A stretch of DNA of 64,000 nucleotides from Tuctoria greenei (Eukaryota > Streptophyta > Magnoliopsida > Poales > Poaceae). This document shows, in pieces, positions 45,661 through 56,185 of the stretch (position 1 is the stretch's first letter; every line of letters begins with the position of its first letter). The notes under the pieces are model-generated. The model saw nothing but the letters and a program-made list of their open reading frames with translations, did not search any database and had not been told where the DNA came from. The position numbers and the translations under genes were made by a program. Location: contig JAYESD010000004.1 in NCBI GenBank assembly GCA_036927565.1, positions 93,934,942 to 93,998,941 of the forward strand. The letters are read 5' to 3'.

Positions 45661-46267
45661 CAACAATCCATATATATATCCTTTGACTTAAACAAACAAA
45701 GAGAAACACAAGTCTTAGGACTTTTTGGGCAACCCCTAACCCCTCAAAAAGACTTTAACGCTAGTTGCCAATAACTTGGCTAAGCCCTAAAGCAAATAGA
45801 ACACCAGAAAAACCAAGGAAAAAATCCAAACAAAATGTAAGGTCCATGCTTTGTGAGCTAGAGGATGAATACTTCTATCTCTTTAAAGCACGTTACTTTA
45901 GGCATTAACACACCTAACACTTTGTTCTTTCCACATCATATGAGTTGAGATATTGCATTTCAAACAAGTCTCTTTCTCATGAAGTGGGTTCCCCTTTGTG
46001 ACAATCTACCATATGCAATGCCAAAAAAATTTTAATGCAGGATATTAAACGTGAGTGCAAGTCTATATGGCAAGCATCATGCAAGACATAAAATTAAATC
46101 TATCTTGCCGAGATGAACCTTTCAATGGCTTCTTCAGGGAGAGCCACTCTACAAGCCTTGGGGATACCCAAAAAAGACCTCCATCCCAAGCTAACCCTTG
46201 CTCGCCCCTATCCTTTGAAAGTTAGACAAGATCTATATGTGATGCATTCTTACATGACCATGTCAAC
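45661..46267 (-). other. Spacer between RNase H and the extra ORF unit of D
   Basis: AT-rich and non-coding. A TATATATAT run at about 45671-45680 is present. No repeat or ORF was recognised. Confidence 0.5.
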
Positions 46268-47679
46268 TTACATGACGTTCGATGCATCTAGCACATTTAA
46301 TTCACTCCTTAGTCTAGAAAAGGTTTTCTCATCAAGTGTTTTAGTGAAGATATCCGCCAATTGTTCTTTGGACCTAACACCTTGCAAGTAGATGTCTCCC
46401 TTAGCTTCATGGTCCCGCAAGAAATGATGGCGAATATCAGCGTGCTTAGTGCAGGAGTGTTGAACGGGGTTTTTAGCAATCTTATCCGCACTTTCATTGT
46501 CACAAAGGAGAGGCATATAACCAAATTTAACACCAAAGTCCAAAAGGGTTTGCTTCATATATAGGATTTGGGCACAACATGCACCAGCCGCTATATACTC
46601 CGCTTCCGCAGTGGACAAGGCAACAGAGTTTTGCTTCTTACTAGACCAAGATACTAGGGAATGCCCAAGCAAGTGGCACCCTCCGGAGGTACTCTTGCGA
46701 TCCACACGGCATCCGGCAAAGTCCGAATCCGAGTAACCTAAGAGTTGGAATTTAGCACCTTTGGGGTACCACAGGCCTACACTTGGGGTATGCTTGAGAT
46801 ACCGAAGTATCCTAAAGACCGCCTTCTGATGCGATTCTTTAGGTGCCGCTTGAAAGTGAGCACACAAGCATACACTAAACATGATATCGGGCCTAGATGC
46901 GGTAAGATAAAGCAATGAACCAATCATGGAACAATAATTACATTGGTCAACAGGTTTACCGTCCTTATCCGCGTTGAGATGACAATTTGTTGCCATTGGA
47001 GTACTTCTTGAGCTACAATCTCCCATCTCAAATTTCTTCAAGAGGTCCTTGGTATATTTTTCTTGATAGATGAAGGTCCCCTCTCGAAGTTGCTTGATTT
47101 GAAATCCAAGGAAGAAGTTGAGCTCTCCAATCATCGACATCTCGAATTCCCTAGACATCATTTTGCCAAACTCATGGCTAAGAGCTTCGTTAGTTGAACC
47201 AAAAAATAATATCATCGACATAAATTTGACAAACAAATAGTTCTCCATCGATGTCTTTGGTGAAGAGTGTAGTGTCCACCCTCCCGATCTTGAATCCTTG
47301 CATGATCAAGAAATCTCGTAGTCGTTCATACCACGCTCTAGGTGCTTGCTTGAGCCCGTAGAGAACCTTGTTCAACCTATACACATGATTAGAATTCCTC
47401 GGATCTTTGAACCCGGGAGGTTGTTCAACATAGACAAGCTCGTTAATGTAACCATTAAGAAAGGCACTTTTCACATACATTTGATAAAGTTTTATATTAG
47501 TATGTGATGCAAAAGCAAGAATTATACGGATGGCTTCTAGTCGAGCGACCGGAGCAAATGTTTCTCCAAAGTCTAGTCCTTCAAATTGCGAGAAACCCTT
47601 GTCCACAAGTCTTGCCTTGTTGCGGATCACAACACCGTTCTCGTCTTGTTTGTTGCGGTACACCCACTTTGTCCTGATG
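46268..47679 (-). pseudogene. Element D reverse transcriptase and RNase H
   Basis: RT from 47679: NKARLVDKGFSQFEG, ETFAPVARLEAIRI, YVKSAFLNGYINE, LYGLKQAPRAWYERL and the catalytic QIYVDDIIF box. A frameshift just after the box (about 47200-47230) moves the frame to GSTNEALSHEFGKMM, ELNFFLGFQIKQ and the thumb. RNase H follows: GYSDSDFAGCRVDRKSTSGG, ALSTAEAEYIAAG, LLCDNESADKIAKNP, TKHADIRHHFLRD and EQLADIFTKTLD, ending at TGA 46268. One frameshift is the only clear break, so this part is well preserved. Element H lies directly upstream. Confidence 0.9.
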
Positions 47680-47684
47680 AGGTT

Positions 47685-48555
47685 TGTCGGTGGTTTGGAA
47701 CTGGCAGATCTCCCGACACTACTAAAGTGTTAGAGGAGTTTGATGTTCGGTGTGGGTGCGCGGAGATTCAAGAAGGTGAATTGTAAATGACACAGGAGAC
47801 ACAAGAGTTTACGTGGTTCGGGCCGCCTGAGCGTAATACCCTACTCCACGGGATGTGTTGATGTTGTATTGGATGTAGTAAGTGTGTCAGTGTGTCTGAA
47901 CGTCTCTCGAGCGCGTCTCAACGTCTGTCTCGCGTGTCTGTAAACGTCGTTGGCCTGTCCTTTTATAGTATAAGGGCAGGCCGTTACAAATTAGCCTGGC
48001 CTAACATGTGGCCCCGGCGTTTACTAGTGTTGATACCTCTTCAACACGCTTAATTGCCATTAATGACTGTGTAATGGGCTTTGACAGCACCGTTACTAGT
48101 ATTAAGGTCGTCCGATTAAGTGTCATTAATATGGTATTAATGACACTTAATCGGGTCTTGAAGTCCTCGATTCCCCTTTGAAGATCCGGAGCCGCTGCGG
48201 GGTCTTCTGGAGGTTAGAGGGTGAAGATCCGACGGTTGGACACGTGGCAGCACAGGAGCACGCTGTGGAGAACAGATAGTTCCGGGGTTAGCTGACACGT
48301 GTCAGCACCAGAGCTTCCCTCGGTCTGGGGTTAGGTCCGGGGATGCCACTTCGGTACATAGTTCGGAGCTTCCTCCCTTGCGGGCGGTAGCTCCAGTTTG
48401 ATAGTACACGTGCCGACCCTAGGGCTAACCATGTTGGAGAAGCAGGTTCGGACATGTCTGACATGTGGGCCTCCGAAGGTCTTCAAATCAAGTGAGTGAC
48501 TTTCCCTTGATATCTTTGCAATCCCAAGGGGTATATGGTACCCAGGGTACCGACA
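47685..48555 (+). repeat. Element H 5' LTR
   Basis: 871 bp. TATA-like CTTTTATAGTATAAG at 47960-47974. Its last 278 bp (48278-48555) match 50415-50692. The following TGGCCCCCTGGGCC (48557 on) is at the primer-site position but is not the iMet type. Confidence 0.85.
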
Positions 48556-49089
48556 GTGGCCCCCTGGGCCCACCTCCGAGGAAGACCCCTTGGATGAAGT
48601 TGTTCCGCCGGAGGTGGGTCCATCCTTCGACTTTTGAACCGAGTCTTCAAAGGTCTTCGGATGTGCCGTTGGCGATGGTCCAGAGTTAAATCTTCGCCGT
48701 GTGGCATATCCCATGTGCGGCAGGTGAGATCTTTGGCGTGCGGATCTCACGCAATTGAAGGTCGCCGATTCCCGATACGAAAATCGTATCGGTTCTGCGT
48801 GCCTTGTCAGGCCGCCGCCTTCGGGCTTCCCGCCTCATGATGGCAACCGCTCGCCTGGGTAAGAACCTCGACTTGATCGTCGGGGTAGTCCCGGGCCCTC
48901 TTGTCATCGGCTTGGTGGAATTTTTGAGTGGTATCTTCGACTTCTCTACGGTTTCCATCCAAGCATCGCGAGGGTTTACTTAAGAAGGAAAGCACGCACC
49001 ATTTGGGGCTCTTTATGCCTCCCATCTGATCTTGCGCTCAAACTCCCAACTTGCGCTTCGCTTTTCTTCTCTTGCCTAGCCGGGCCGCG
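48556..49089 (+). other. Element H 5' leader
   Basis: About 530 bp between the LTR and the ORF start. Non-coding; no repeat recognised. Confidence 0.55.
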
Positions 49090-50471
49090 ATGGAGTTGGG
49101 TCTCCGCGAGAGTCGCTTGAAGACCGACGGCGACCTGAAGAAGGTCCGGGCCCTCATGGGATGGTCCTCGGACTTCTTCAACCGCTCGGTCCATGCCGGT
49201 GGAGAGCTCCCGTTTGAGAAGGAGCACGCCGGCGAAATGGTGTACTTCTCCTCGTACGCCATGGTGGGGTTGATCCCACCTTTTTATTCCTTTTTCTTGA
49301 TGCTGCTAGACTTCTATGGTCTGCAGTTGTATCATCTCGGCCCCCACTCCATTCTCCTTGTGTCCCGTCCACTTCTGTGAGATGTGGGTGGGCATCCCCC
49401 CTGCATTGAACTCTTCCAGACCTTCTTCACCGTCCATACCACCGGCAGGAGCAATGAGTACCTTGGCTTCTACTACTTCGTGAAGCGCAAGAAGTGCCCA
49501 TTCAAGTACCTCCGGTCATTTCCCTTTGGGAAGTGGGATGACTGGAAGAAGGACTGGATAGTCGTCCGGGTGGAGGAGCACGAGAGGCTGGAGCTGCCCG
49601 AAGGCCTTCCCAGCATCGACACGACAATCTGGAGTGAAGCTCCGGTGCTGGTGGAAGCCTTTAACCCTGCTTTGACCAGGATCCGCCAATGCGTGGATGG
49701 AGGATTGACTCCTCAGGCGGTGTTTTGCAACTTCTTGGTCAACAGGTGGGCGCCGCTGAAGAGGAGGGAGAAACTCGCATGGGCTCTCAACAGCGTGATG
49801 GACGATGACCGGGTCGAGACCGGGTCGAGACCGGGCTGAAGTCCAACATGGTGGGGAAAACCTTGGAGTTCCACCTCAAGAAGTTCCAGCACGGCATCAA
49901 CGTCGATGGTGATGACTTGACTCTGCCATCAGCTTTTCTTCCTCTGAACATGGAAGTGGAGTTCAGCAGGGAGCTCCGGCGGAAGATGTCCGTGCTTGAC
50001 GACCTTGGTGTCATCGAGAGAAGATCAACCACTAGGGTAGTGATCCCCGGAATGCCCGAGGATGGCTCCGACCCTGCTCCGAAGCCGAGGGAAGAGGTCG
50101 TCGGAAAGGGCAAGGAGCTGGCGAATGAACCCGTGAGCCGGAAGAGGAAGCTGCAGTACGCCTACGGAAGGTCCATCAGGCCCGCTACTTCTGCGTCGGC
50201 TCCTTCTCCCCAGAGGGGATGGTCTTCTACAACTACGGCGACTGTTCCCGTAGTGGGGTCCTCCCGAGGCGCGACTGTTCCCGCTGTGGGGTCCTCCCGG
50301 GGTGTTAGCTCCGGGCATGCGACTCCAGCACCTGGGCCGGTGGAGGCCTCTAGGTCCGGGGGTTCTTCCCGATCGAGTGGGGCCTCGACTCGGGAAACAC
50401 CCGTGGCCGCGACGAGTTCCGGGGTTAGCCGACACGTGTCAGCACCGGAGCTTCCCTCGGTCTGGGGTTAG
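49090..50471 (+). pseudogene. Element H ORF: 'putative gypsy type transposon' (PF04195-like) protein, broken
   Basis: ATG at 49090 (MELGLRESRLKTDGDLKKV). The region FYSFFLMLLDFYGLQLYHLG, then PNS-like HSILLV, then (after a frameshift near 49375) ELFQTFFTVH, YYFVKRKK and FGKWDDWKKDWIVV follows the pattern of the grass PF04195 domain. An exact 11 bp tandem duplication (CGGGTCGAGAC twice, 49810-49831) shifts the frame again. The rest (FHLKKFQHGINVDG onward) is Ser/Gly/Pro-rich and runs into the truncated 3' LTR, where it stops at 50471. The role is unknown; such ORFs sit upstream of or in place of gag in grass gypsy-like elements. Confidence 0.8.
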
Positions 50472-50692
50472 GTCCGGGGATGCCACTTCAGTACATAGTT
50501 CGGAGCTTCCTCCCTTGCGGGCGGTAGCTCCGGTTTAATAGTACACGTGGCGACCCTGGGGCTAACCATGTTGGAGAAGCGGGTCCGGACATGTCTGACA
50601 TGTGGGCCTCCGAAGGTCTTCAAATCAAGTGAGTGACTTTCCCTTGATATCTTTGCAATCCCAAGGGGTATATGGTACCCAGGGTACCGACA
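50415..50692 (+). repeat. Element H 3' LTR, 5'-truncated
   Basis: 278 bp, same length as its match at 48278-48555. The shared sequence begins AGTTCCGGGGTTAG. About 590 bp of LTR and the polypurine tract are missing. Confidence 0.85.
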
Positions 50693-50697
50693 ACGTT

Positions 50698-52530
50698 CTT
50701 GTCCTTTGGTCGCTCCTCCAACACCCAAACTTCATTGCGGATGAAGTTGTTGAGTTCTTCTTGCATGGCCATTACCCAATTTGGATCTTGGAGCGCTTCC
50801 TCAATGTGAGTGGGTTCTACACATGAAACAAACGGGTAGTGCTCACAAAACGTAGCGAAATGGCGAGAATGTGTACTTACTCCCCTTGACGGACTACCGA
50901 TAATTTGATCAATCGGATGCGCCTTGGAGATGCGTCCATGCCTCATAAGTGGTTGTGAAGCACTTGGCAGTGGTGATGTGTGTTTCTCTTCTTGTGGTTG
51001 GACTTGATCATGGACTTGTTCTTCTTCTTGATACTGTGTGGCTTGTGAATCTTGTGTTGGCAATGTATCATCTTTTTCTTCTTTGTCAACTTGAGGTGCC
51101 ATAGTTGTGTTAATGTTGGAACTTGAAGCTCCCCCTTGATCATGGCTCTCCTCAACTTTAGGCTTGATGTCTCCGATGGTCATGTTCTTCATAGCTTCTC
51201 GTAGAGGCTCATCATCTATTTCATCATGACCAAAACTCTCCTCTTGGGATCCATTAGTTTCATCACAACTTTCCTCAACTAAACCGGAGGTTTGGTTGAA
51301 TACTCGATATGCTTTTGAGTTTGATGTATAACCAAGAAAGATACCAACATCACACCTTCTTTCAAACTTACCGTGCCTTTTCTTGCGGTAGATATAGCAC
51401 TTGCACCCGAAGACTCGGAAATAGGAGATGTTGGGCTTTCTCCCAATGAGGAGTTCGTACGGGGTCTTTCGAAGTAGTCGATGTAGATAGACCTGATTTG
51501 CGGCATGGCATGCCATGTTGATTGCTTCGGCCAAAAACTTCTCGGAAGTTCCATAGTCATCAAGCATTGCTTGTGCAAGAGTGATGAGAGTCTTGTTCTT
51601 CCTTTCAACGACACCATTTTGTTGAGGAGTGTATGTGGCTGAAAATTCATGTTTCACGCCTTCACGATCACACCACTCCCCAATGTTGTAGTTCTTGAAT
51701 TCAGTGCCATTGTCAATCCGGACCTTGATGATGGGAAGTTGAAATTCCCTTTGAGTACATTTAGCGAAGGTCTTGAACACTTCCGGAGTTTCACTCTTGT
51801 CACCTAGAAACAATGTCCAAGCATACCGAGAGTAGTTATCAACTATAACAAGACAATAGAGATTACCACCAAGACTTTGATATGTGGACGGTCCGAAGAG
51901 GTCCATGTGGAGCAACTCAAGTGGCTTGGAGTTTGACACAATTGTCTTCATCGGGTGGTGTGAAGCAACTTGTTTCCCTGCTTGACAAGCGCTACAGAGC
52001 TTGTTCTTCTCAAATGTGACATCCTTCACGCCAGTCATCATCCCGAGCTTGAATGACTTCTTGAGCTTGCTCATTCCAATGTGAGCGATGTGTCGATGCC
52101 ATAGCCAACCCAAACTTGTCTTGGTGAAAAGACAAGTGGTCAAGCTAGCATCCTTGTCGGAGAAGTCTACTACGTAGAGGTGTCCATGCCGAAACCCTTT
52201 GAAGATTAGTTCTTTGCTTGTTTCACTAGTCACAACAACATCATTCTTGCCAAATGTGCACGTTAGTCCAAGATCACATAATTGTGCAATAGAAAGCATA
52301 TTGAAACTAAGTGACTTAACATACAACACATTGAAAATAGATAAATCATGTGAAATTGCAATCTTACCCAACCCAATTACTTTCCCCTTAGAGTTGTCAC
52401 CAAAGGTGACTTGTTCATGATTGTCGGGGTTCTCTATGGAGGTGAACATACCATCGTTGCCGGTCATGTGTTGAGTGCACCCGCTATCGAGTACCCAATG
52501 CTTTCCTCCGGCTTTGTAGTTCTCCTGCAC
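50698..52530 (-). pseudogene. Element D protease and integrase
   Basis: A single open frame of about 610 codons. The protease site HWVLDSGCTQHMTGN is at about 52510-52470. The GAG-pre-integrase zinc-binding part is LWHRHIAHIGMSKLKK with CSACQAGKQ. The integrase core has HMDLFGPS, IVDNYSRYAW, RIDNGTEFKN and QQNGVVERKN (D, D, E), then the copia C-terminal region (KTPYELLIGRKPNISYFRVF, GIFLGYTSNSKAYRVF) and an acidic linker. The last codons before the break (RPKDKNV) resume in the RT at 47679. Apparent codons beyond 50698 belong to element H. No stop is seen in this part, making it the most intact pol segment in the window. Confidence 0.92.
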
Positions 52531-52539
52531 ACATGAATT

Positions 52540-54657
52540 CAGTTTTTGATTTTAGGCACCCAAGCTAACTTAGGTCCTTGTATGTGTGATACAAGTGTTT
52601 TTGGGACCCAAAGTTGCTTGGGAAGCTTCCCCTACATGCCCTTCATGTCCTTGCCGATGAACCTTGCCTTCGCCTTGCCATCTACTTTACTCAAGAGATA
52701 ATAGTGATCATCAAAGGTGGACTTGTAGTTAGTAGGCAATTTTGGAGAAGGCCGGTTAGGAAGAGGACACTCCCTTGTGTGGTGACCGGTGACCTCACAA
52801 TGTTGGCAATAAGAACCAACTTCCTTGATGAAGCTTGTTTTAAGCTCCGGTGAGGGCACCTGTCCTTTGTTAGGCACCGGGAAGGATCCAAGTCCTCTCT
52901 TGTTGAAGGCCTTTGCTTGTTGGAAGAGGATTTATTTGTGCTTGACTTCTCCCTTAGATAGTCTTGCCACACTAGTGCAGAGACTTTCAGTTTCATCCAT
53001 CAAATCCTTCTCCCTAACATTTTCTTTCAAAGGCAAAGACTTATGCAAGACATTAGTGGCATGTGAAACAATGGATACCTTATCATTAAGGGTTTCTTTC
53101 TTTATGGTTTTCAATTCTTGATCAATGACTTCATAGGCAAGGTTAAGTACTTGATGCTCTTGGATTAACTCATTGTGCTTTCACAAGAGTGCTTTGTGTG
53201 CTAAGTCAAGCTCATGATGATCTAGCTTGATTTGAGCTTTATCTTCCTCAACTTGTTTGACATGAGATTTGAGCGTGTCATGCTCATTAAGTATGCTTTC
53301 ATACTTGTCAAGCAAATCGAGGTTAGCACTCTCAAGCTTAGCACGAGCTTGTTCAAGAGCCTTGACCTTACTCTTTTCCCTTTTAATGATAGTGTGGTAT
53401 TCATTTATCATTGAAGCTAAGTCATCGGGGAAAAGCTCATCATCGTTAGAGTCATCACATACCTTGGTGTTACCTTTTGCCATGAGGCACATGGGAGGTG
53501 GACGAAGAGATGAATCATCATTGTTGGCAATGGAAAGGCCGGCCAAGCTCTCTTCTTCAGCTTCACTCTCTTCATCACTAGATTCTTCATCGGTGATCCA
53601 TTCATTTGCCTCACACATGAACACCTTTTGTGGACCTTTTCTCTTCTTTGGAAAAAGTTTTGCCTTTGTCATACTTCTTCTTCCCAAAGAATCTTGGCTT
53701 GGGCTTGACCTCTTCTTCATCATCCTCACTATCCTCAAGCTTGCGGTGCTTGCCCTTGTGGTTCTCTCTTCTTTTGTCTGGTTTTGGACAATCATAGGAG
53801 ATGTGGCCTTGGTAACCACAGTTATAGCATGTATTGTTGTCATCTTTCCTTGGTAGAAATGCTTTCTTTTTGGGATCAAAGGTGTATCCCTTCTTGGCAA
53901 TCTTGGAGTTCAAGCGAGAGAATTTTCTCATCATCAATGCAAGCTCATCATCTTCATCTTCACTTGATGCTTGCTCTTCTTCAATTGATCTAGGCTCGAT
54001 CACTTTCTTTTTCTTGAGATTTGTTCTTCTGGTGGAAGCCTATAGAGCAATTGTCTTTGAAGATGATTCCTCCATCATCCCAAGCACACTCATCTCATGA
54101 GCGCGAATCTCTTCAATAAGTTCAGAAACTTCAATGTGATCAAGAGATTCCTTTTGAAGCATGGAGTTGATGATGTTGTACTTTGGCTTAGGAAGGAGCA
54201 TAAGAATCTTGCGGTTGATGAGTCCCTTGCCAAGAGAAGCAATATCAAGAGCATTAATTTCCTCAATAAGAACATTCAAGCAAGAACACATTTCATTGAC
54301 ATTTTCATGAGGTAGCATTTTGAACTCATCATATTTGGCCTTAAGCTTGTGATACTTTAGTTCTTTAACACGAGAAGAACCCTCATGAATTTCAATCAAG
54401 CAAGCCCAAATTTCACAAGCCTTTTCTTTGCTAGCAATCCTAGCAAACATATCTTGACTAATGCATTCGTAAATAGCATTTCTAGCCTTGGCATCCCACT
54501 TGATTTGATCACCTATGTAGTTATGCTCACCAAACCCCGCATGGGTCGCTTCCCATACCTCGGGAGCAATAGCCTCTAGATAAGCACGCATACGTGCTTT
54601 CCAATAGGCAAAGTTCTTGCCCGCGAAGATGGGAACTGAACCCCCAATCTTGGCCAT
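52540..54657 (-). pseudogene. Element D gag with two zinc knuckles
   Basis: ATG at 54657 (MAKIGGSVPIFAGKNFAYW). The core has WKARMRAYLEAIAPEVWEAT, then LYHKLKAKYDEFKML-like and the LxKPKYNIINSML segment. A TAG at 54040-54042 and a frame change near 53620 precede the rest. First CCHC knuckle CYNCGYQGHISYDC is at about 53840-53800. An acidic region and a long coiled coil (about 53400-53100) follow. A TGA at 53181-53183 and a TAA near 52930 precede the second knuckle CQHCEVTGHHTREC at about 52810-52765. A last frame change joins the protease. Large gag with a coiled coil and two knuckles is expected for grass Sirevirus elements. Confidence 0.87.
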
Positions 54658-54698
54658 TTTGGCTCTCTAGCGGTGAAGCTAGAATGATCCAATGAGCA

Positions 54699-54715
54699 GC
54701 CTTGCTCTGATACCA
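54699..54715 (-). promoter_or_regulatory. Element D primer binding site (initiator tRNA-Met)
   Basis: TTGGTATCAGAGCAAGG on the minus strand, two to three bases after the 5' LTR end. The first 12 bases match the iMet complement. Confidence 0.9.
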
Positions 54716-54717
54716 AT

Positions 54718-56180
54718 TGTAAGGATCGAATGCCCAAGAGGGGGGGTGAATTGGGCTTCTTTTTACAAACTAAAGCAATAAAAATTCAACTACTAAAAGA
54801 CCAATTCCCTATGCAAACAACTTATGCATTCAAGTGAATAATAAGTTTACGGTATATGAAATGCATAAGTATAACGGGAAAGGAAGAGTATGCAAACTCC
54901 CGAGAAGACACAAAGACACGGTGATCTATCCCATGGTTCGTCAAGGTCATCAAGACCTTCCTACATCCACGTTGTGGCACCCACCAAAGGGTGTATCCAC
55001 TCCCAAGTCACCAAGACCAGGGATCTCACTAAAAGTCTACGTTCGCCATCTCCGGCAAGGTGGAGCTCAAGCCTTGTTCAAGTTTGATCTTTCGGGCTTC
55101 CACAACCGACTTGGCAAGCTCCGGAAGGATCTCTCCAATCACCGACTGATACACAGTGAATACAATCACCAAGATACACCCCCTTACAGCTCTCACTAGA
55201 CTAGAGAGTCCAATCACCAAGAATGTAAGCACACAAGCATCATCTCTAGTAAGTTCTAGCCTATCTCTTGGTGTACAAGTGGTGTAAATGATGTGGAAGT
55301 GGTTGCTCAATGTCTTGAATGCTTGATAATGTGTAGAGTAGCACTGGGCATCAAGACTTGTCCAAATGACTGGTTGAAGGGGTATAAATAGCCAGCTTCC
55401 ACGAGATAGCCGTTGGAAAAGTAGGCTGAAATCACTGTTCTGCAAACACCTGATGATCCGATGTTCTCCCTTCAGCTGTCATCGGTCGAATAAAAATTAG
55501 CTAAGGTCACTGTGTCAGATATGACTGTTGATCGACCGATGTTGTATACACCTGTACATCAGATAATAAGGTGACACTTGGTCCAGGATGGTCCAGAAAT
55601 AATGCTTACTGGAATGATCGACCGATGTGGCATATTTGTACATTAGATGGTCCGGTGTTACTTGGTCCAAGGAAATTGCTTACTGGAATGATCGACTGAT
55701 GTAACATATGCTTCCACATCAGATGATCCGGTGTATACCCAAGATTGAGGTCTTTTTCTACTGCAGAGCCAACTCGACCTATGTAGTGTTTTCTGGATAC
55801 ATCGGATGATCCGGTGAGTTGATTTTGTCTGCTTCGAGTTGTTCTAAGTGATTCTTTTGGAATTTTTCCGAGTGACCTCTTAGATATTTGTTTGAAATGT
55901 TCTTCTGATGACGACTAAGTCTTGTGTACTGTCAATTTTGATGGAATAATTTTGACATATATGTTTTTATTTTTAGTCTTCATAAAGATCGATTGACCTC
56001 GTAAAATAGTTTGTTGAGGGGTCTCCAATTGTATCCAATGAGCAGTAGATGATATAGATATAGAGTCCATTAAGTGTGATGAGTAATATGAGAGACCTTG
56101 CATCCACAAACTCATTAGTGATATCCAACGGTTGTCATTAATCACCGAAACCATACCTTATGGGGGCCTAGATGCTTTCA
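54718..56180 (-). repeat. Element D 5' LTR
   Basis: 1,463 bp. TATA-like CTATTTATACC on the minus strand (plus 55382-55392) with the hairpin array just upstream of it at 55440-55840. Differences from the 3' LTR are a few percent by eye. Confidence 0.88.
55440..55840 (-). repeat. Hairpin array in the U3 of element D (5' LTR copy)
   Basis: Four decayed CCGATGT...ACATCGG units, collinear with 41690-42065. It lies 50-450 bp upstream of the TATA box, the position of U3 control sites. Confidence 0.8.
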
Positions 56181-56185
56181 GCTGG

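Larger units (their letters stand above)
47685..50692 (+). mobile_element. Element H: small gypsy-like carrier element nested in D
   Basis: 3,008 bp, inserted in D between integrase and RT; duplication AGGTT (47680-47684) / ACGTT (50693-50697), one mismatch. The left LTR is full (871 bp, TGTCGGTGG to GTACCGACA). The right LTR keeps only its last 278 bp and is fused directly to the internal ORF. There is no protease, RT or integrase, so it is non-autonomous, of the type that depends on a gypsy partner. Its orientation is opposite to D. Confidence 0.87.
40975..56180 (-). mobile_element. Ty1/copia element D, Sirevirus-like, nested in element C's LTR and hosting element H
   Basis: LTRs at 40975-42427 and 54718-56180. 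Target duplication GCTAG (40970-40974) / GCTGG (56181-56185), one mismatch. Minus-strand order: gag with two zinc knuckles, protease, integrase, RT, RNase H, extra ORF, polypurine region, 3' LTR. Length without H is about 12.2 kb. Repeated polypurine tracts, palindromic LTR repeats and an ORF after pol are, as I recall, Sirevirus traits. Element H splits the region between integrase and RT. Most stops look like C-to-T changes; a few frameshifts occur in gag-pol. Confidence 0.9.

Noticed and set aside
55381..55392. Plus-strand TATA box (GGTATAAATAG) in the element D LTR as an antisense promoter
   Set aside because: The same bases read CTATTTATACC on the element's sense strand, where position and array fit the normal promoter; antisense use cannot be shown.
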